Source of the DNA: Flagellimonas sediminis | GTDB lineage: Bacteria > Bacteroidota > Bacteroidia > Flavobacteriales > Flavobacteriaceae | NCBI RefSeq assembly: GCF_010500845.1 | Contig: NZ_JAAAMI010000016.1 | Coordinates: 1-41,497 of the forward strand | DNA: 41,497 nucleotides | Reading direction: 5' to 3' | In this document: one piece after another, positions 7,991-16,171 of the stretch | How positions within the stretch are numbered: the stretch's first letter is position 1 | Layout of the letters: the number at the start of each line of letters is the position of its first letter | Made by a program: the position numbers and the translations under genes | The notes under the pieces: model-generated | Told to the model about the DNA's origin: nothing | Databases searched by the model: none | What the model saw: only the letters and a program-made list of their open reading frames with translations

Positions 7991-8077
7991 GCAGTTTTTG
8001 CTGATGAGCGGGTTGTTTTATGCGCAATATCGAATGCAGTTCGACTTCAACAGATAAGACAGGACACTTAGTTTCAA
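7991..8077 (+). pseudogene. relic of the 3' end of a P1B-ATPase gene
   Basis: These 87 bases align without gaps to 28587-28673, the last codons, stop codon and first bases beyond the stop of the metal ATPase; I count about 71 identities. Translated, AVFADERVVLCAISNAVRL corresponds to AVFADVGVALLAILNAVRL. The stop codon TAG is kept (8069-8071). Nothing upstream extends the match, so only the tail survives. It lies just downstream of the integrase stop and marks an old rearrangement or an earlier cargo gene at this position. Confidence 0.85.
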
Positions 8078-8181
8078 GGGGTCAAAAGTCAGCTGTCGCG
8101 GAAAGGGACTCTACTTCAACGCTACTTTAACATTTGAGTCCTGTTTCTGGGCTATTTGAGAACAATTGGAATCAAAATGAA

Positions 8182-9180
8182 CTAGGCTGAATTAAACCTA
8201 TCTCTCAAGCCGGTCAGCTTGTTGATTAAATCTTTAAAGCTTTCCGTTTTACCATAGAACATGCTCTCTTTCATCTCCGCATAATCTTCTTCCCATTCTG
8301 CCATAACTTCTTCAGGTGGAATGAAATTCAAAGTTTCATAACCATGCTTTGAATAATCGATCCAAGATATTCGTGCATATACTTCTCGGTGTGCCACAAT
8401 TTTGTCGTACAATGCTTTGTCCTTTATTGCCGATTCCCCAAATCCTGTATCCATCATTCTGGATACATCATATAAATGCCTTGTCATTCGATGACCTCTT
8501 ATTGGTCCCCGTTCTTTTGGTTTCTGAAATTCCTCATGCAATAGGAACAGTTTTTCCAAAAATGTGCGTTGAGGCAAAACTGTGGGTATATTAACGGCTT
8601 TATCAGCAAAGGATAGGCCTCTGTACATTTCCCCAATAAACGATATAACTTCTCTATTTTCAAAGGGTCCCCGAAGTGACCTGGAGCTTATTTCAACCAG
8701 TATTCTTGGTTCTAAATAGGGAACCTTGTCGACCAATGACTTATAGCGGATTTCAATGGCCAAGGGATCAGTATCTGATTCTTCAAAATCGCGGACATGG
8801 ATGGTAAAATCCTTGATGCCCATTTCATGAAGCTTATCCTCTAAATCTTGCGGCAGTATCTCGCTCACAAACTTGCATGATGCCTTTCTAAGTTTTTTAA
8901 CCTGTTTTCGGGAAAGATCTCCCTCAAATTCAAAAAAGGATTTATCCATACCCAGATCTATGTCCTCCGAAAAGCGCTCAATAAGTCTCCATGCTTTGCT
9001 CAAGGACGTACCTCCTTTGAAAACCAAGTGGTTTGAATATTTGGTTTCGAATAGGGTACGAAGGACAGCGACCACCCACCAATCCTTTTCTATGGCCGCC
9101 TGTGGAAGGCCTTTTAAAATACTTGTTTGAACAATCACTTCTCTTCTGTCCTGTTCGGATAAATCAAACCATTCCTTCAT
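8182..9180 (-). CDS. abiEii: AbiEii-family nucleotidyltransferase toxin
   Basis: The protein is a DNA polymerase beta-fold nucleotidyltransferase of 332 residues. The signature FKGGTSLSKAWRLIERFSED (54-73) leads into the metal-binding pair D73/D75 (SEDIDLGMD), preceded by the conserved EKDWWV (31-36). AbiEii toxins are known to act by nucleotide transfer to RNA (tRNA acceptor ends in studied homologues), causing growth arrest or abortive infection. The gene overlaps the antitoxin gene by four bases (ATGA type), so translation is coupled. It serves as phage defence and as an addiction module that stabilises the element. Confidence 0.9.
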   Translation of the reverse strand: MKEWFDLSEQDRREVIVQTSILKGLPQAAIEKDWWVVAVLRTLFETKYSNHLVFKGGTSLSKAWRLIERFSEDIDLGMDKSFFEFEGDLSRKQVKKLRKASCKFVSEILPQDLEDKLHEMGIKDFTIHVRDFEESDTDPLAIEIRYKSLVDKVPYLEPRILVEISSRSLRGPFENREVISFIGEMYRGLSFADKAVNIPTVLPQRTFLEKLFLLHEEFQKPKERGPIRGHRMTRHLYDVSRMMDTGFGESAIKDKALYDKIVAHREVYARISWIDYSKHGYETLNFIPPEEVMAEWEEDYAEMKESMFYGKTESFKDLINKLTGLRDRFNSA

Positions 9181-9791
9181 GTCGGTTCCCTTTTTGATAG
9201 TGAATTTTGCATAATTTCAGAAATCCAAACAGGAGCTAGTTTCATATCATGAACTATTGATTCTCTGTCAACCTTTTGGAGTATCATATTTATTTTTTCC
9301 AAGGTTTTGTCATCTATATTGTGTTTGCCCAATTGGCGCAGGGCTTGCATGATAAGGATATTGGTCTCACTCTTGACGGCTAGAATTTTAGGGGAAGCCT
9401 TTTTAAACTTTATTGTATTTTCCCCAACGGATATGGTACGGGAAGTTCCGTCCGTTAAGTAAACTAAATTCAAAGGTACCTGTGTGGAAAGCCCCAGTTG
9501 GTTGAGTGCCTGAATCCCAGTGGGAATAATTCTGGCCTTATCCCTTTTAGAGATTGCTTTGGCAATTTCTTCCAAAGACGGATATAACGTCCCAAGTAGC
9601 TTGTGTTCTTTGGGATATAGATAAATGCCTTGGGCCAATCGGATCAAAAAACCTTTGTCCTCTAACCTTTTCAATGCTTGCCTTATCGCTTCAGATGTAC
9701 CGAATTTGGAAAAGTTTTTCGGGAAAAAAATTTTTCCACGCTTATGGTTCGAAATTGAGTTTTTTATAAGTTTTTCAGTGGGTATGGGCAT
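9177..9791 (-). CDS. abiEi: AbiEi-type antitoxin/transcriptional repressor (DUF6088-like)
   Basis: The 204-residue protein has an N-terminal winged helix (SEAIRQALKRLEDKGFLIRL followed by AQGIYLYP), typical of AbiEi and DUF6088 antitoxins, and a C-terminal antitoxin region. It is the first gene of a two-gene minus-strand operon with abiEii. Family members bind inverted repeats in their own promoter. Here a perfect CGTCACA/TGTGACG dyad surrounds the promoter box 22 bp upstream, which fits negative autoregulation. In type IV systems the antitoxin does not bind the toxin directly. Confidence 0.85.
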   Translation of the reverse strand: MPIPTEKLIKNSISNHKRGKIFFPKNFSKFGTSEAIRQALKRLEDKGFLIRLAQGIYLYPKEHKLLGTLYPSLEEIAKAISKRDKARIIPTGIQALNQLGLSTQVPLNLVYLTDGTSRTISVGENTIKFKKASPKILAVKSETNILIMQALRQLGKHNIDDKTLEKINMILQKVDRESIVHDMKLAPVWISEIMQNSLSKREPT

Positions 9792-9807
9792 TTTGCAACT
9801 TATTTTC

Positions 9808-9836
9808 CGTCACAAATTTAGTAAAAAAATGTGACG
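9808..9836 (-). promoter_or_regulatory. abiE promoter box and operator
   Basis: On the minus strand, CGTCACA (9836-9830) and TGTGACG (9814-9808) form a perfect 7-bp inverted repeat with a 15-bp spacer. A TAAATTTG box (9820-9813), matching the Bacteroidota TAnnTTTG element, sits inside and overlaps the downstream arm. Binding of AbiEi to the dyad would occlude the promoter. Confidence 0.65.
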
Positions 9837-9889
9837 AATAAATTTTTGGGGAGACAAGAGTGAAAATCACAAAAGATGGAGGGTGTAAA

Positions 9890-9923
9890 CCTAGTGCTGT
9901 TGGTCAAGACCAACAGCACTAGG
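9890..9923. repeat. perfect 16-bp inverted repeat with 2-base loop
   Basis: The arms CCTAGTGCTGTTGGTC and GACCAACAGCACTAGG are exact reverse complements separated by AA. There is no T tract after it on either strand, so it does not look like a terminator. It lies 11 bp from a second, larger inverted repeat. Confidence 0.9.
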
Positions 9924-9933
9924 CAAATTTTAC

Positions 9934-10006
9934 ACATGGTAAACATCGGTGTTCACGAGCTATTTTGATATTTCGAGTGAATTGTGAACACCGATGTTTA
10001 CCATGT
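9934..10006. repeat. perfect 23-bp inverted repeat with 27-base loop
   Basis: The left arm (9934-9956) and right arm (9984-10006) are perfect reverse complements; the arm core is GGTAAACATCGGTGTTCAC. The loop is AT-rich. Conservation of 23 bp without a mismatch implies selection or recent origin. Possible roles are a relaxase, partition, replication or recombinase site; none is demonstrated. Confidence 0.9.
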
Positions 10007-10390
10007 AGTGAAGTTAGTTTTTTCCAGGAAGAAAGTCAATGGGGTAGGGGCTTTGTCGACGGTGTGTTATAAACAAATTAATGAACAGTGTGCTCTTGGG
10101 CCAAAATTCTTAAACTTGTCTATATGCATGGCAAGGGCAACCATTGGGTTCCCAAGGAGCGCTTTTGAAACCATTATAAATCACATCAGGTACCAACGCT
10201 TGATTTTGCCTTATAACTTTTATTTTCTTACCAATATTCCCGAAAGTTAAGCTCGCACTATTTTCTCGGACAAGGGACGGCATAAAACCGTTCCGATGGT
10301 CACTGTTTATTCCGTTTCCTTGCCGCTCCAAAATTTTGTCTTCCGCTTGGTTTCCGCTCAAATATTGTTTAACCAAAAATCCAAAAAATC
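10007..10390. other. non-coding stretch upstream of parB
   Basis: I see short frames on both strands, but none has recognisable content or a convincing start. No terminator or TAnnTTTG box is evident. The region may hold the parB promoter and, together with the inverted repeats before it, a cis-acting site. Confidence 0.4.
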
Positions 10391-12187
10391 ATGGAAACAC
10401 AAACAAAACAAAGAGCGACAAGCAAAAGGAATGCGGACCAATCATCAAAAGCAGAGCGACCCACACCGCAGAAGGAACGGAACTCTGTTCCACAGATCCA
10501 GATGTTGGAAATCGGTTTGGTTTCGCCAGATCCGACACAACCCAGAAAAACCTTGGATGAACAAAGTCTCAATCATTTGGCACAGAGTATTGCCGAGCAT
10601 GGTGTATTGCAGCCCATCACTGTGAGAAAATCTGATGACGGCTATATCATCATCATGGGTGAAAGGCGATTTCGAGCCAGTAAATTGGCAGGATTGCCTA
10701 CTATTCCAGCCATGATAAGGGAATATGCGGGCTCTGAAATTTTGGAAGTCCAGATCATCGAAAACCTCCAAAGGAAAGATGTGGAACCTACTGAGGAGGC
10801 CGAGGCCATCCAATTTTTGTTGGACCGTTACGAACCCGTTGAGATTGCCAAACGTCTCGGGCGTTCGGAGAACTTTATCCGCCAGCGTATCAAATTGGCC
10901 GGTTTGATCGAGGGATTCAAGGCCTTTGTCCGAAATGGGGAAATGACCTTGTCCTTGGGAGTCGCAGTGGCACTTTTTGAGCCCGGCGAACAACAGATGT
11001 TATTGGAAAGCCTGGAAGGGAAATTTCAGGAACATCGGATCAAACGGATGATCGAGAGCCGAACCTTTGACCTGACCAAGGCCAGCTTTGATGTGACAGA
11101 TAAGACCTTATTGCCCAAAGCAGGGGCATGTGTTGCCTGCCCTTTCAACGCTGCCAACCAAGGCAACTTGTTCGGGGAAGGGAAGATGGTCTGTACCCGG
11201 ACCTCCTGTTTTGAGAACAAAAAGACAAAGACCTTTTTGCAACTCCTGAAAAGAGTAAAAAAGGAAGGATTGAAACTGGTGCCCAACATCAACAAATATT
11301 GGGTGGACGAGGAGCGGAACCAGTGGGTCATGGCCCAAATGGAAAAAGAAGGTCTAGAAGTACATTTGACCAATGAATTCGAAATTTTAAAGGAGCCTGT
11401 TGAGCCTACCATGAAAAGCATTAAAGAAGAGCACCGGCACTATGAATACACCGAGGAAGAATTGGCTGAATTCCTTGACGAAGCTTTGGAATCCTTCACC
11501 GAGGAAAAGGAGGCATGGGACAAGGCCGTGGAAAATGGATTTGAAAAGGGTATTCTACTGGAAACGGATACCTACTTGACACAGTCCATTTTTGTAAAGG
11601 TCAGGGAAGAAACCAATAATGGAAGTTCAGGTGCCAAGTCCTTGGAGAAACGGAAGATGGCTGAATGTTCCCCAGAGGAACAGATCATCAAGATTCATAC
11701 ACGGGAACTTAGGAAAAAACAGATCGAGAACAACCACCAGTTCAAGGAAGTGGTGGATATGATCCGGGAAACGGATTACATCAATAGGGACAAACCTTTG
11801 ACCACGGATGAAATGGTGGCCATCTCCATCTCACTGTTCGAGAACAACATTGGATATTATAGTCAAAGGGAACATTTTGAGGGGTTCATTGGGGAGGATT
11901 CCAAATTGTCCCGAGAGGAGCTGGTGGCCCGGTTCAAACAAAACTTCAAGAAAGAGACCTTCTATAAACTGATACGGTTTTTGTTGACCCGGCAGGTACA
12001 CCTTGGGGAAAGCAACCATACCAATGACCTGACCAATCAATCTTTCTATGTGGCGATGCTATCCTTTTACAAAAAAAAGATCTCGGCCATTGAAGAAACA
12101 TATGCAGAAAGTCGTCAAAAGCGTGAAGCAAGGATCAAGGAAAGGATTATAGTTCTGGAACGGCAGGCCAAGGCAATTGAGGATTAA
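10391..12187 (+). CDS. ParB-like nuclease/partition domain protein (large, with Cys cluster)
   Basis: The 598-residue protein has an N-terminal ParB/Spo0J domain (about 35-130) with GERRFRA (90-96) and IENLQR (124-129) motifs and a helix-turn-helix at about 149-170 (EIAKRLGRSENFIRQRIKLA). A Cys cluster C247-x-x-C250 ... C268-x4-C273 follows, and then a long charged C-terminal region. Proteins of this type are common on Bacteroidota mobile elements, often without a ParA, and no parA is seen here. The role could be partition, copy control or transcriptional regulation of the element. It is transcribed alone and followed by a terminator at 12205-12230. Confidence 0.85.
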   Translation: METQTKQRATSKRNADQSSKAERPTPQKERNSVPQIQMLEIGLVSPDPTQPRKTLDEQSLNHLAQSIAEHGVLQPITVRKSDDGYIIIMGERRFRASKLAGLPTIPAMIREYAGSEILEVQIIENLQRKDVEPTEEAEAIQFLLDRYEPVEIAKRLGRSENFIRQRIKLAGLIEGFKAFVRNGEMTLSLGVAVALFEPGEQQMLLESLEGKFQEHRIKRMIESRTFDLTKASFDVTDKTLLPKAGACVACPFNAANQGNLFGEGKMVCTRTSCFENKKTKTFLQLLKRVKKEGLKLVPNINKYWVDEERNQWVMAQMEKEGLEVHLTNEFEILKEPVEPTMKSIKEEHRHYEYTEEELAEFLDEALESFTEEKEAWDKAVENGFEKGILLETDTYLTQSIFVKVREETNNGSSGAKSLEKRKMAECSPEEQIIKIHTRELRKKQIENNHQFKEVVDMIRETDYINRDKPLTTDEMVAISISLFENNIGYYSQREHFEGFIGEDSKLSREELVARFKQNFKKETFYKLIRFLLTRQVHLGESNHTNDLTNQSFYVAMLSFYKKKISAIEETYAESRQKREARIKERIIVLERQAKAIED

Positions 12188-12745
12188 CAAAGATTGATGG
12201 AAGGGGCCTGTCACCAGGTCTCTTTTTTTTGGACATCCATTGTTTATCTACATCGTTATGTAAGCTATAATGTCCAACTGATTATTGTGCTCCCAGGGTT
12301 CTACTGAATGGACCAAGGTAATGGGATAGCTTCCTTTATCCCTTCCCTTAATTAAACCTATGGTTCCATTATGGGCATGGACACCAAAAAAAGAGTGGGG
12401 AACATGTTTTTTATCTAGGGTATTACTTTTAAAATTCTTTTTTGCCAAACTCACTATCAATGAACCGCGATTTGTTCTTTGCGTTACTGAAGGTATAGGA
12501 TAGACTTGGGATAATTATGTCCACCACAATGATATATTTGATGGTGGTAAAAAATTCCCCTTCCCCAAAGGTCGTGAAAGCTACTCTTTGCTGCCCAAAA
12601 GCAAAAGATCGATATTTTGCCACCGCAAGGTGGTGCTCAGGCGATTGTCCATAAAGGACTTTCGAAATGTTAGGTCGGGGGAATTTAGTTTAAAAATAAA
12701 CGGGACAAGAGCATACTATCCTTTTTTATCTGCCGTTGGGTAAAT
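12188..12745. other. intergenic region with possible decayed minus-strand reading frame
   Basis: After the parB terminator no convincing gene is present. On the minus strand two overlapping frames (12623-12429 and 12460-12248) could be joined by one frameshift into about 120 residues, including FFGVHAHNGTIGLIKG, but I recognise no family. Treat as possible gene decay only. Confidence 0.3.
12205..12230 (+). terminator. terminator after parB
   Basis: GGCCTG-TCAC-CAGGTC stem (one G-T pair) is followed by TCTTTTTTTT. Confidence 0.65.
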
Positions 12746-13552
12746 ATGGAATTACATGTAAGAAAAAGATTTTGTTCCATTTGTTTAATGGGATTGCTTG
12801 GTATTTTGGGTCTTGGCTGCAGTGCCGACTCTGGACAAGCGGATGATGGAAATGGATTGAACGACACAATGGATGTTTCACAGAACCGTAAGTCCGTCGG
12901 GGATTCGGCCGCAGATCTGTTGGATGGTTCCCGTTTTCCAGCACTGCACCTTGAAATATTCTATGTGGAAGGCCTGAAGCCCAGTGCAACAACCTTGGAC
13001 AATTTTGAGTCCTTCTTGATGGAACGGCTCCATAAACCCGATGGGGTTACCATTGCGCTTACAGAGATTTCATCCCCGGGGCAGGCCGTTTATTCCATTA
13101 CGGATATCAGGAACTTGGAGGAAGATATACGTACAGCCTATAACCAAGAGGGTATCCTAAAGGTTTTTGGCCTTTTTATTGATGGGGAATATTCCGAGAA
13201 CACGGAAAACGGTTCCGTATTGGGGGTAGCCTACAGGAACACCTCCTTTGTCATCTTTGCGGATACCATCCGGGAATTTAGCGGACAACCCTTGGCCCCG
13301 AGCACTGCGGTTCTGGAGACCACGGTCCTTGACCATGAGTTTGGACATCTATTGGGATTGGTAAATGCCGGTACCCCATTGCAAAGTGCGCATCAGGATG
13401 AGCCACACGGAAAGCATTGTACCACTGAGGATTGTCTGATGTATTGGACAGCGGAAACCGGTGAGGGGCTCATCAATATGATCAGTGGCGGCACCATTCC
13501 AGGATTGGATGCCGCCTGTTTGGCAGATTTACAGGCCAATGGTGGCAAATAA
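12746..13552 (+). CDS. lipoprotein with metzincin-type zinc protease motif
   Basis: The 268-residue protein has a lipoprotein signal peptide with lipobox LGLG-C25, followed by a low-complexity spacer. The zinc-protease motif is H197-E-F-G-H201-L-L-G-L-V-N207, an HExxHxxGxxN form; downstream His residues (216, 221, 224) and C225/C230/M232 (HCTTEDCLMYW) resemble the Cys-containing motif of archaemetzincin-like enzymes. It should be exported and anchored to a membrane. The substrate is unknown. No functional partner is obvious; it is convergent with the DUF4382 gene across a shared terminator. Confidence 0.7.
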   Translation: MELHVRKRFCSICLMGLLGILGLGCSADSGQADDGNGLNDTMDVSQNRKSVGDSAADLLDGSRFPALHLEIFYVEGLKPSATTLDNFESFLMERLHKPDGVTIALTEISSPGQAVYSITDIRNLEEDIRTAYNQEGILKVFGLFIDGEYSENTENGSVLGVAYRNTSFVIFADTIREFSGQPLAPSTAVLETTVLDHEFGHLLGLVNAGTPLQSAHQDEPHGKHCTTEDCLMYWTAETGEGLINMISGGTIPGLDAACLADLQANGGK

Positions 13553-13565
13553 AACCTTTGACAAT

Positions 13566-13591
13566 AAAAAAAGCCCCGTTCTGGGGCTTTT
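13566..13591. terminator. bidirectional terminator
   Basis: GCCCC-GTTCT-GGGGC stem is flanked by an A7 tract on the left and TTTT on the right, serving the two convergent genes. Confidence 0.8.
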
Positions 13592-13614
13592 CTTGTTATA
13601 ATCGATGGGATTGC

Positions 13615-14568
13615 CTATAGCGAAGCGGTCCCGGTCACGGTGACATTGGCGCTCAACTGTAGGGCCGATGTGATATTGATGGCCCCCAGGTCGAGACCTG
13701 TGGTGGACTCCACTTCCAATTGTGAGTTGAAATAAAACTCAGTACCATCTTGGGTATAGGAAGCAAAGATGAGTTCATACTCCCCTTCGGCCAAAAAGTT
13801 AAGGCTATAGGAGTTGTTGATTCCGCCCACTTCAGCACTGGTCACGGCATTGGCGAACCTGATACTGCTCTCACCCTGGCCCTGGGTCTCCACTTCGGCA
13901 TTGTATGTGCCCTTTTCATAGGCATACACCACAATTTTATCGGAAGTATCTTGGGAATCGTTGACCGTACCCGAAATCTCTCCCGTCGCTTCTTTGTTTA
14001 CGGTCCGAATACCTGCGGAAAGCTCAGAAAGCGTCACGAAATCAAAGTCTGATTCCAAGGTCCCCTGTTCTTCCTTTATGGTCTTTCGCAGGTCGAAATC
14101 GATGATGATCTCATTGGTATTGGTGGCAAAGACCTCAAAGGAATCCGTGATGTCCACAGTATTGGAAGAGGCCTCTATCCTGTCCTTGGTCCCATCGGCC
14201 ATTTCCACATAACATCCGGGACTGTTGCCGTTCATGTCATTGGCATAGTCCAGGACCAATTCAATGTTGGAATAGGTCCCTGCCTCCATTTGGAGATTGC
14301 CCAAGGTCTTCGTCTGGCCGTTGACCAAGGCCGAAAGGTCAAAAGTGGTCTTGGAGAACCCCTCAATGGAGTTTCCGTTCACCTTTACATCGGAGACCGT
14401 GATGAACACCGCTTCCACTTTCGCATTGTCAATGGGTGCATCGGTCATTTTAAGGGTTGTTTGATAAGATTCCTTCTCTACATTGTCATTTTCATTGTTG
14501 TCACTACAGGATACTATCAAAAGCATTGTTCCAAAGATAATTCCCAAGTTTTTCAAAAGGGTCTTCAT
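13615..14568 (-). CDS. DUF4382 domain lipoprotein
   Basis: The 317-residue protein has a lipoprotein signal (LLIVSC-SDNN). The DUF4382 domain begins with TLKMTDAPIDNAKVEAVFIT and runs to about residue 180 (YSNIELVLDYANDM, EIIIDFDLRKTI). A carboxypeptidase-regulatory-like beta sandwich follows (ATGEISGTVNDSQDTSDKIV). It probably sits on the cell envelope. The function of the family is unknown. It is monocistronic and ends at the bidirectional terminator. Confidence 0.85.
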   Translation of the reverse strand: MKTLLKNLGIIFGTMLLIVSCSDNNENDNVEKESYQTTLKMTDAPIDNAKVEAVFITVSDVKVNGNSIEGFSKTTFDLSALVNGQTKTLGNLQMEAGTYSNIELVLDYANDMNGNSPGCYVEMADGTKDRIEASSNTVDITDSFEVFATNTNEIIIDFDLRKTIKEEQGTLESDFDFVTLSELSAGIRTVNKEATGEISGTVNDSQDTSDKIVVYAYEKGTYNAEVETQGQGESSIRFANAVTSAEVGGINNSYSLNFLAEGEYELIFASYTQDGTEFYFNSQLEVESTTGLDLGAINITSALQLSANVTVTGTASL

Positions 14569-15013
14569 AAAAATTAAGATTTAAGGATTTATTATTTGTT
14601 TTAGTAATATAACAATTGGCATACGTCAAACCCTACTTGGGTCAAACAGGCCCAATACAATGCCGACTACCTGGAATGATGGTTCGGACTCCCTACGATA
14701 GGGCTCACAGCTGATATGGCATACTTAGAAACACATTGAATTTTTTTGATTAAAGAGGTCAAGGGTCCTGGTCTGTATACGTAGAACATTGGTTCTGAAA
14801 TTTTAAATCAATGAAGGTTCGATGATTTTGGACTTTTCGATTGGATTGTTCAAACAACAAGCGGGAATGTGAACCTTGAAATTTGGGACAAAAACATGAT
14901 TCTGGGAATCTTGTTTTCAGTAATGGCTTAATCGGTTTCCCGCTCAGTTTAAAGGATGGTCGTTTTGTAAAGCGAACTTTTTAAGGAACAAGTGAATTGT
15001 CCAATGTCCCTCA
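14569..15013. other. intergenic region between two minus-strand lipoprotein genes
   Basis: It should contain the promoter of the DUF4382 gene, but no good TAnnTTTG box is visible. A small GATTC-TGG-GAATC dyad at about 14899-14911 is the only structure noticed. No gene seen. Confidence 0.4.
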
Positions 15014-15841
15014 CTATTTTCTGGACCAGATTAAAATTGCGTTCTCCTTAAAATTCGTGCTGTATAGGTATTCCCCGTCGAATTGCACATCCGTTGGATA
15101 CATGATGCTTTCGGTCAAGACTTGCTGCAATGATCCATCAAAGTTGTAAATCAACACCCGGCCATTTTCTTGGTCGGTAATTGCGAACTCCCTTCCCCCC
15201 ATTGCAATACCGGAAGTGACATTCATTTTTTCATTTCCACCAATGGTTTTTAGGTGTGTTCCATTGAACCCGAATACCTGTATTCTGCTGTTGTACGCAT
15301 CGGCCACATATATCCTGTTATCCTTCATCTTTACATCTATCGGATAGTACAGCTCCCCATCTTTGTGCCCCTGCCTGCCAATAGTGAAGCATTCATTCGG
15401 TGTCTGTACGATGATTCGGTGGTTATAAAAATCGGCTACAAGAACTGTATCTCCGTAAATGGAAACCCCTGCTGGGGCCTGTGGCCTTTTGGATAGTTTC
15501 AAAGGCCATCTTTTGTCATCTCTATATTGCCAGATGGTGTCCGTCAAAAATTCGGGAATAAACAGGGTGCCATTGTCAAAATGGATGTTCATTGGTCGCT
15601 GGATACCAGTAATCGAATCCAACAGCTCTCCGTCCCGGTCGATCTTGTAAAGCCTAAAATAATCAGGGTCGGAAAACCATATCGCATCACCATCTTTGGC
15701 CAAAGCCAAGGGTCGGGCTTCCTCGGGCAGCATGATCTTCCGTTCGAACTGCCATTGTTTCTCGGGCTGCTCACAACTTGACATAAGGGACAATAAAAAA
15801 ACAACCTGAATAATATGTGCGGGTCTAATATTCATATCCAT
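15014..15841 (-). CDS. NHL-repeat (beta-propeller) lipoprotein, last gene of the metal operon
   Basis: The 275-residue protein has a signal peptide and lipobox (LMSS-C-EQPE). Repeated NHL-type units are visible, such as PAGVSIYGDTVLVADFYNHR, PIDVKMKDNRIYVADAYNSR and YPTDVQFDGEYLYSTNF, consistent with a six-bladed propeller facing the periplasm. Its start overlaps the end of the MerT-like gene by 17 bases, so it is translationally tied to the metal-transport genes. A role as metal-binding or scaffolding lipoprotein is inference. Confidence 0.8.
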   Translation of the reverse strand: MDMNIRPAHIIQVVFLLSLMSSCEQPEKQWQFERKIMLPEEARPLALAKDGDAIWFSDPDYFRLYKIDRDGELLDSITGIQRPMNIHFDNGTLFIPEFLTDTIWQYRDDKRWPLKLSKRPQAPAGVSIYGDTVLVADFYNHRIIVQTPNECFTIGRQGHKDGELYYPIDVKMKDNRIYVADAYNSRIQVFGFNGTHLKTIGGNEKMNVTSGIAMGGREFAITDQENGRVLIYNFDGSLQQVLTESIMYPTDVQFDGEYLYSTNFKENAILIWSRK

Positions 15842-16166
15842 AGTTTACTATCGTAAGTATTAAAACCAGAAATGTAACGGTCCAAAGCGTCCACGAATTA
15901 ATGAGGTGCTTTTGTCCATGGTTTAGACAAGGACCTGCATTCCCACATTTCTTTTCTTTTTTGATGTTTTTAAAATGGGCGAACCCAAGCGTTCCTGCCG
16001 AAATAGTGGTCAGATAGGGCTGCACGGGATGCACCCATTCAAAATTCCCACCCAAGAAACCCAGTCCCGCCACGACCGACAACAAGGTCGGGGCCAAACA
16101 GCACATTACCGGAAGAAGGGCCGCTACCAAGCTGGTGCCCAATACCATTTTGAGAATTACTTTCAT
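15825..16166 (-). CDS. MerT-like inner-membrane transport protein
   Basis: This is a short membrane protein of about 113 residues when started at the ATG at 16166, five bases after the preceding stop; a longer frame from 16202 would overlap that gene. The first transmembrane segment carries the paired cysteines of MerT (ALLPVMCCLAPTLLSV). A second hydrophobic stretch and a loop with K-rich KNIKKEKKCGNAGPC follow, and the last segment is LWTVTFLVLILTIVNYGY. MerT proteins move Hg(II) from a periplasmic HMA protein into the cytoplasm. This copy is separate from the MerTP fusion in the same cluster. Confidence 0.75.
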   Translation of the reverse strand: MKVILKMVLGTSLVAALLPVMCCLAPTLLSVVAGLGFLGGNFEWVHPVQPYLTTISAGTLGFAHFKNIKKEKKCGNAGPCLNHGQKHLINSWTLWTVTFLVLILTIVNYGYEY

Positions 16167-16171
16167 AAGGC

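Noticed and set aside
9984..10250. Plus-strand frame of 88 codons starting in the large inverted repeat
   Set aside because: Start lies inside the repeat arm, content matches no family, and composition looks non-coding.
10110..10376. Minus-strand frame of 88 codons upstream of parB
   Set aside because: No recognisable motifs and no promoter; probably random.
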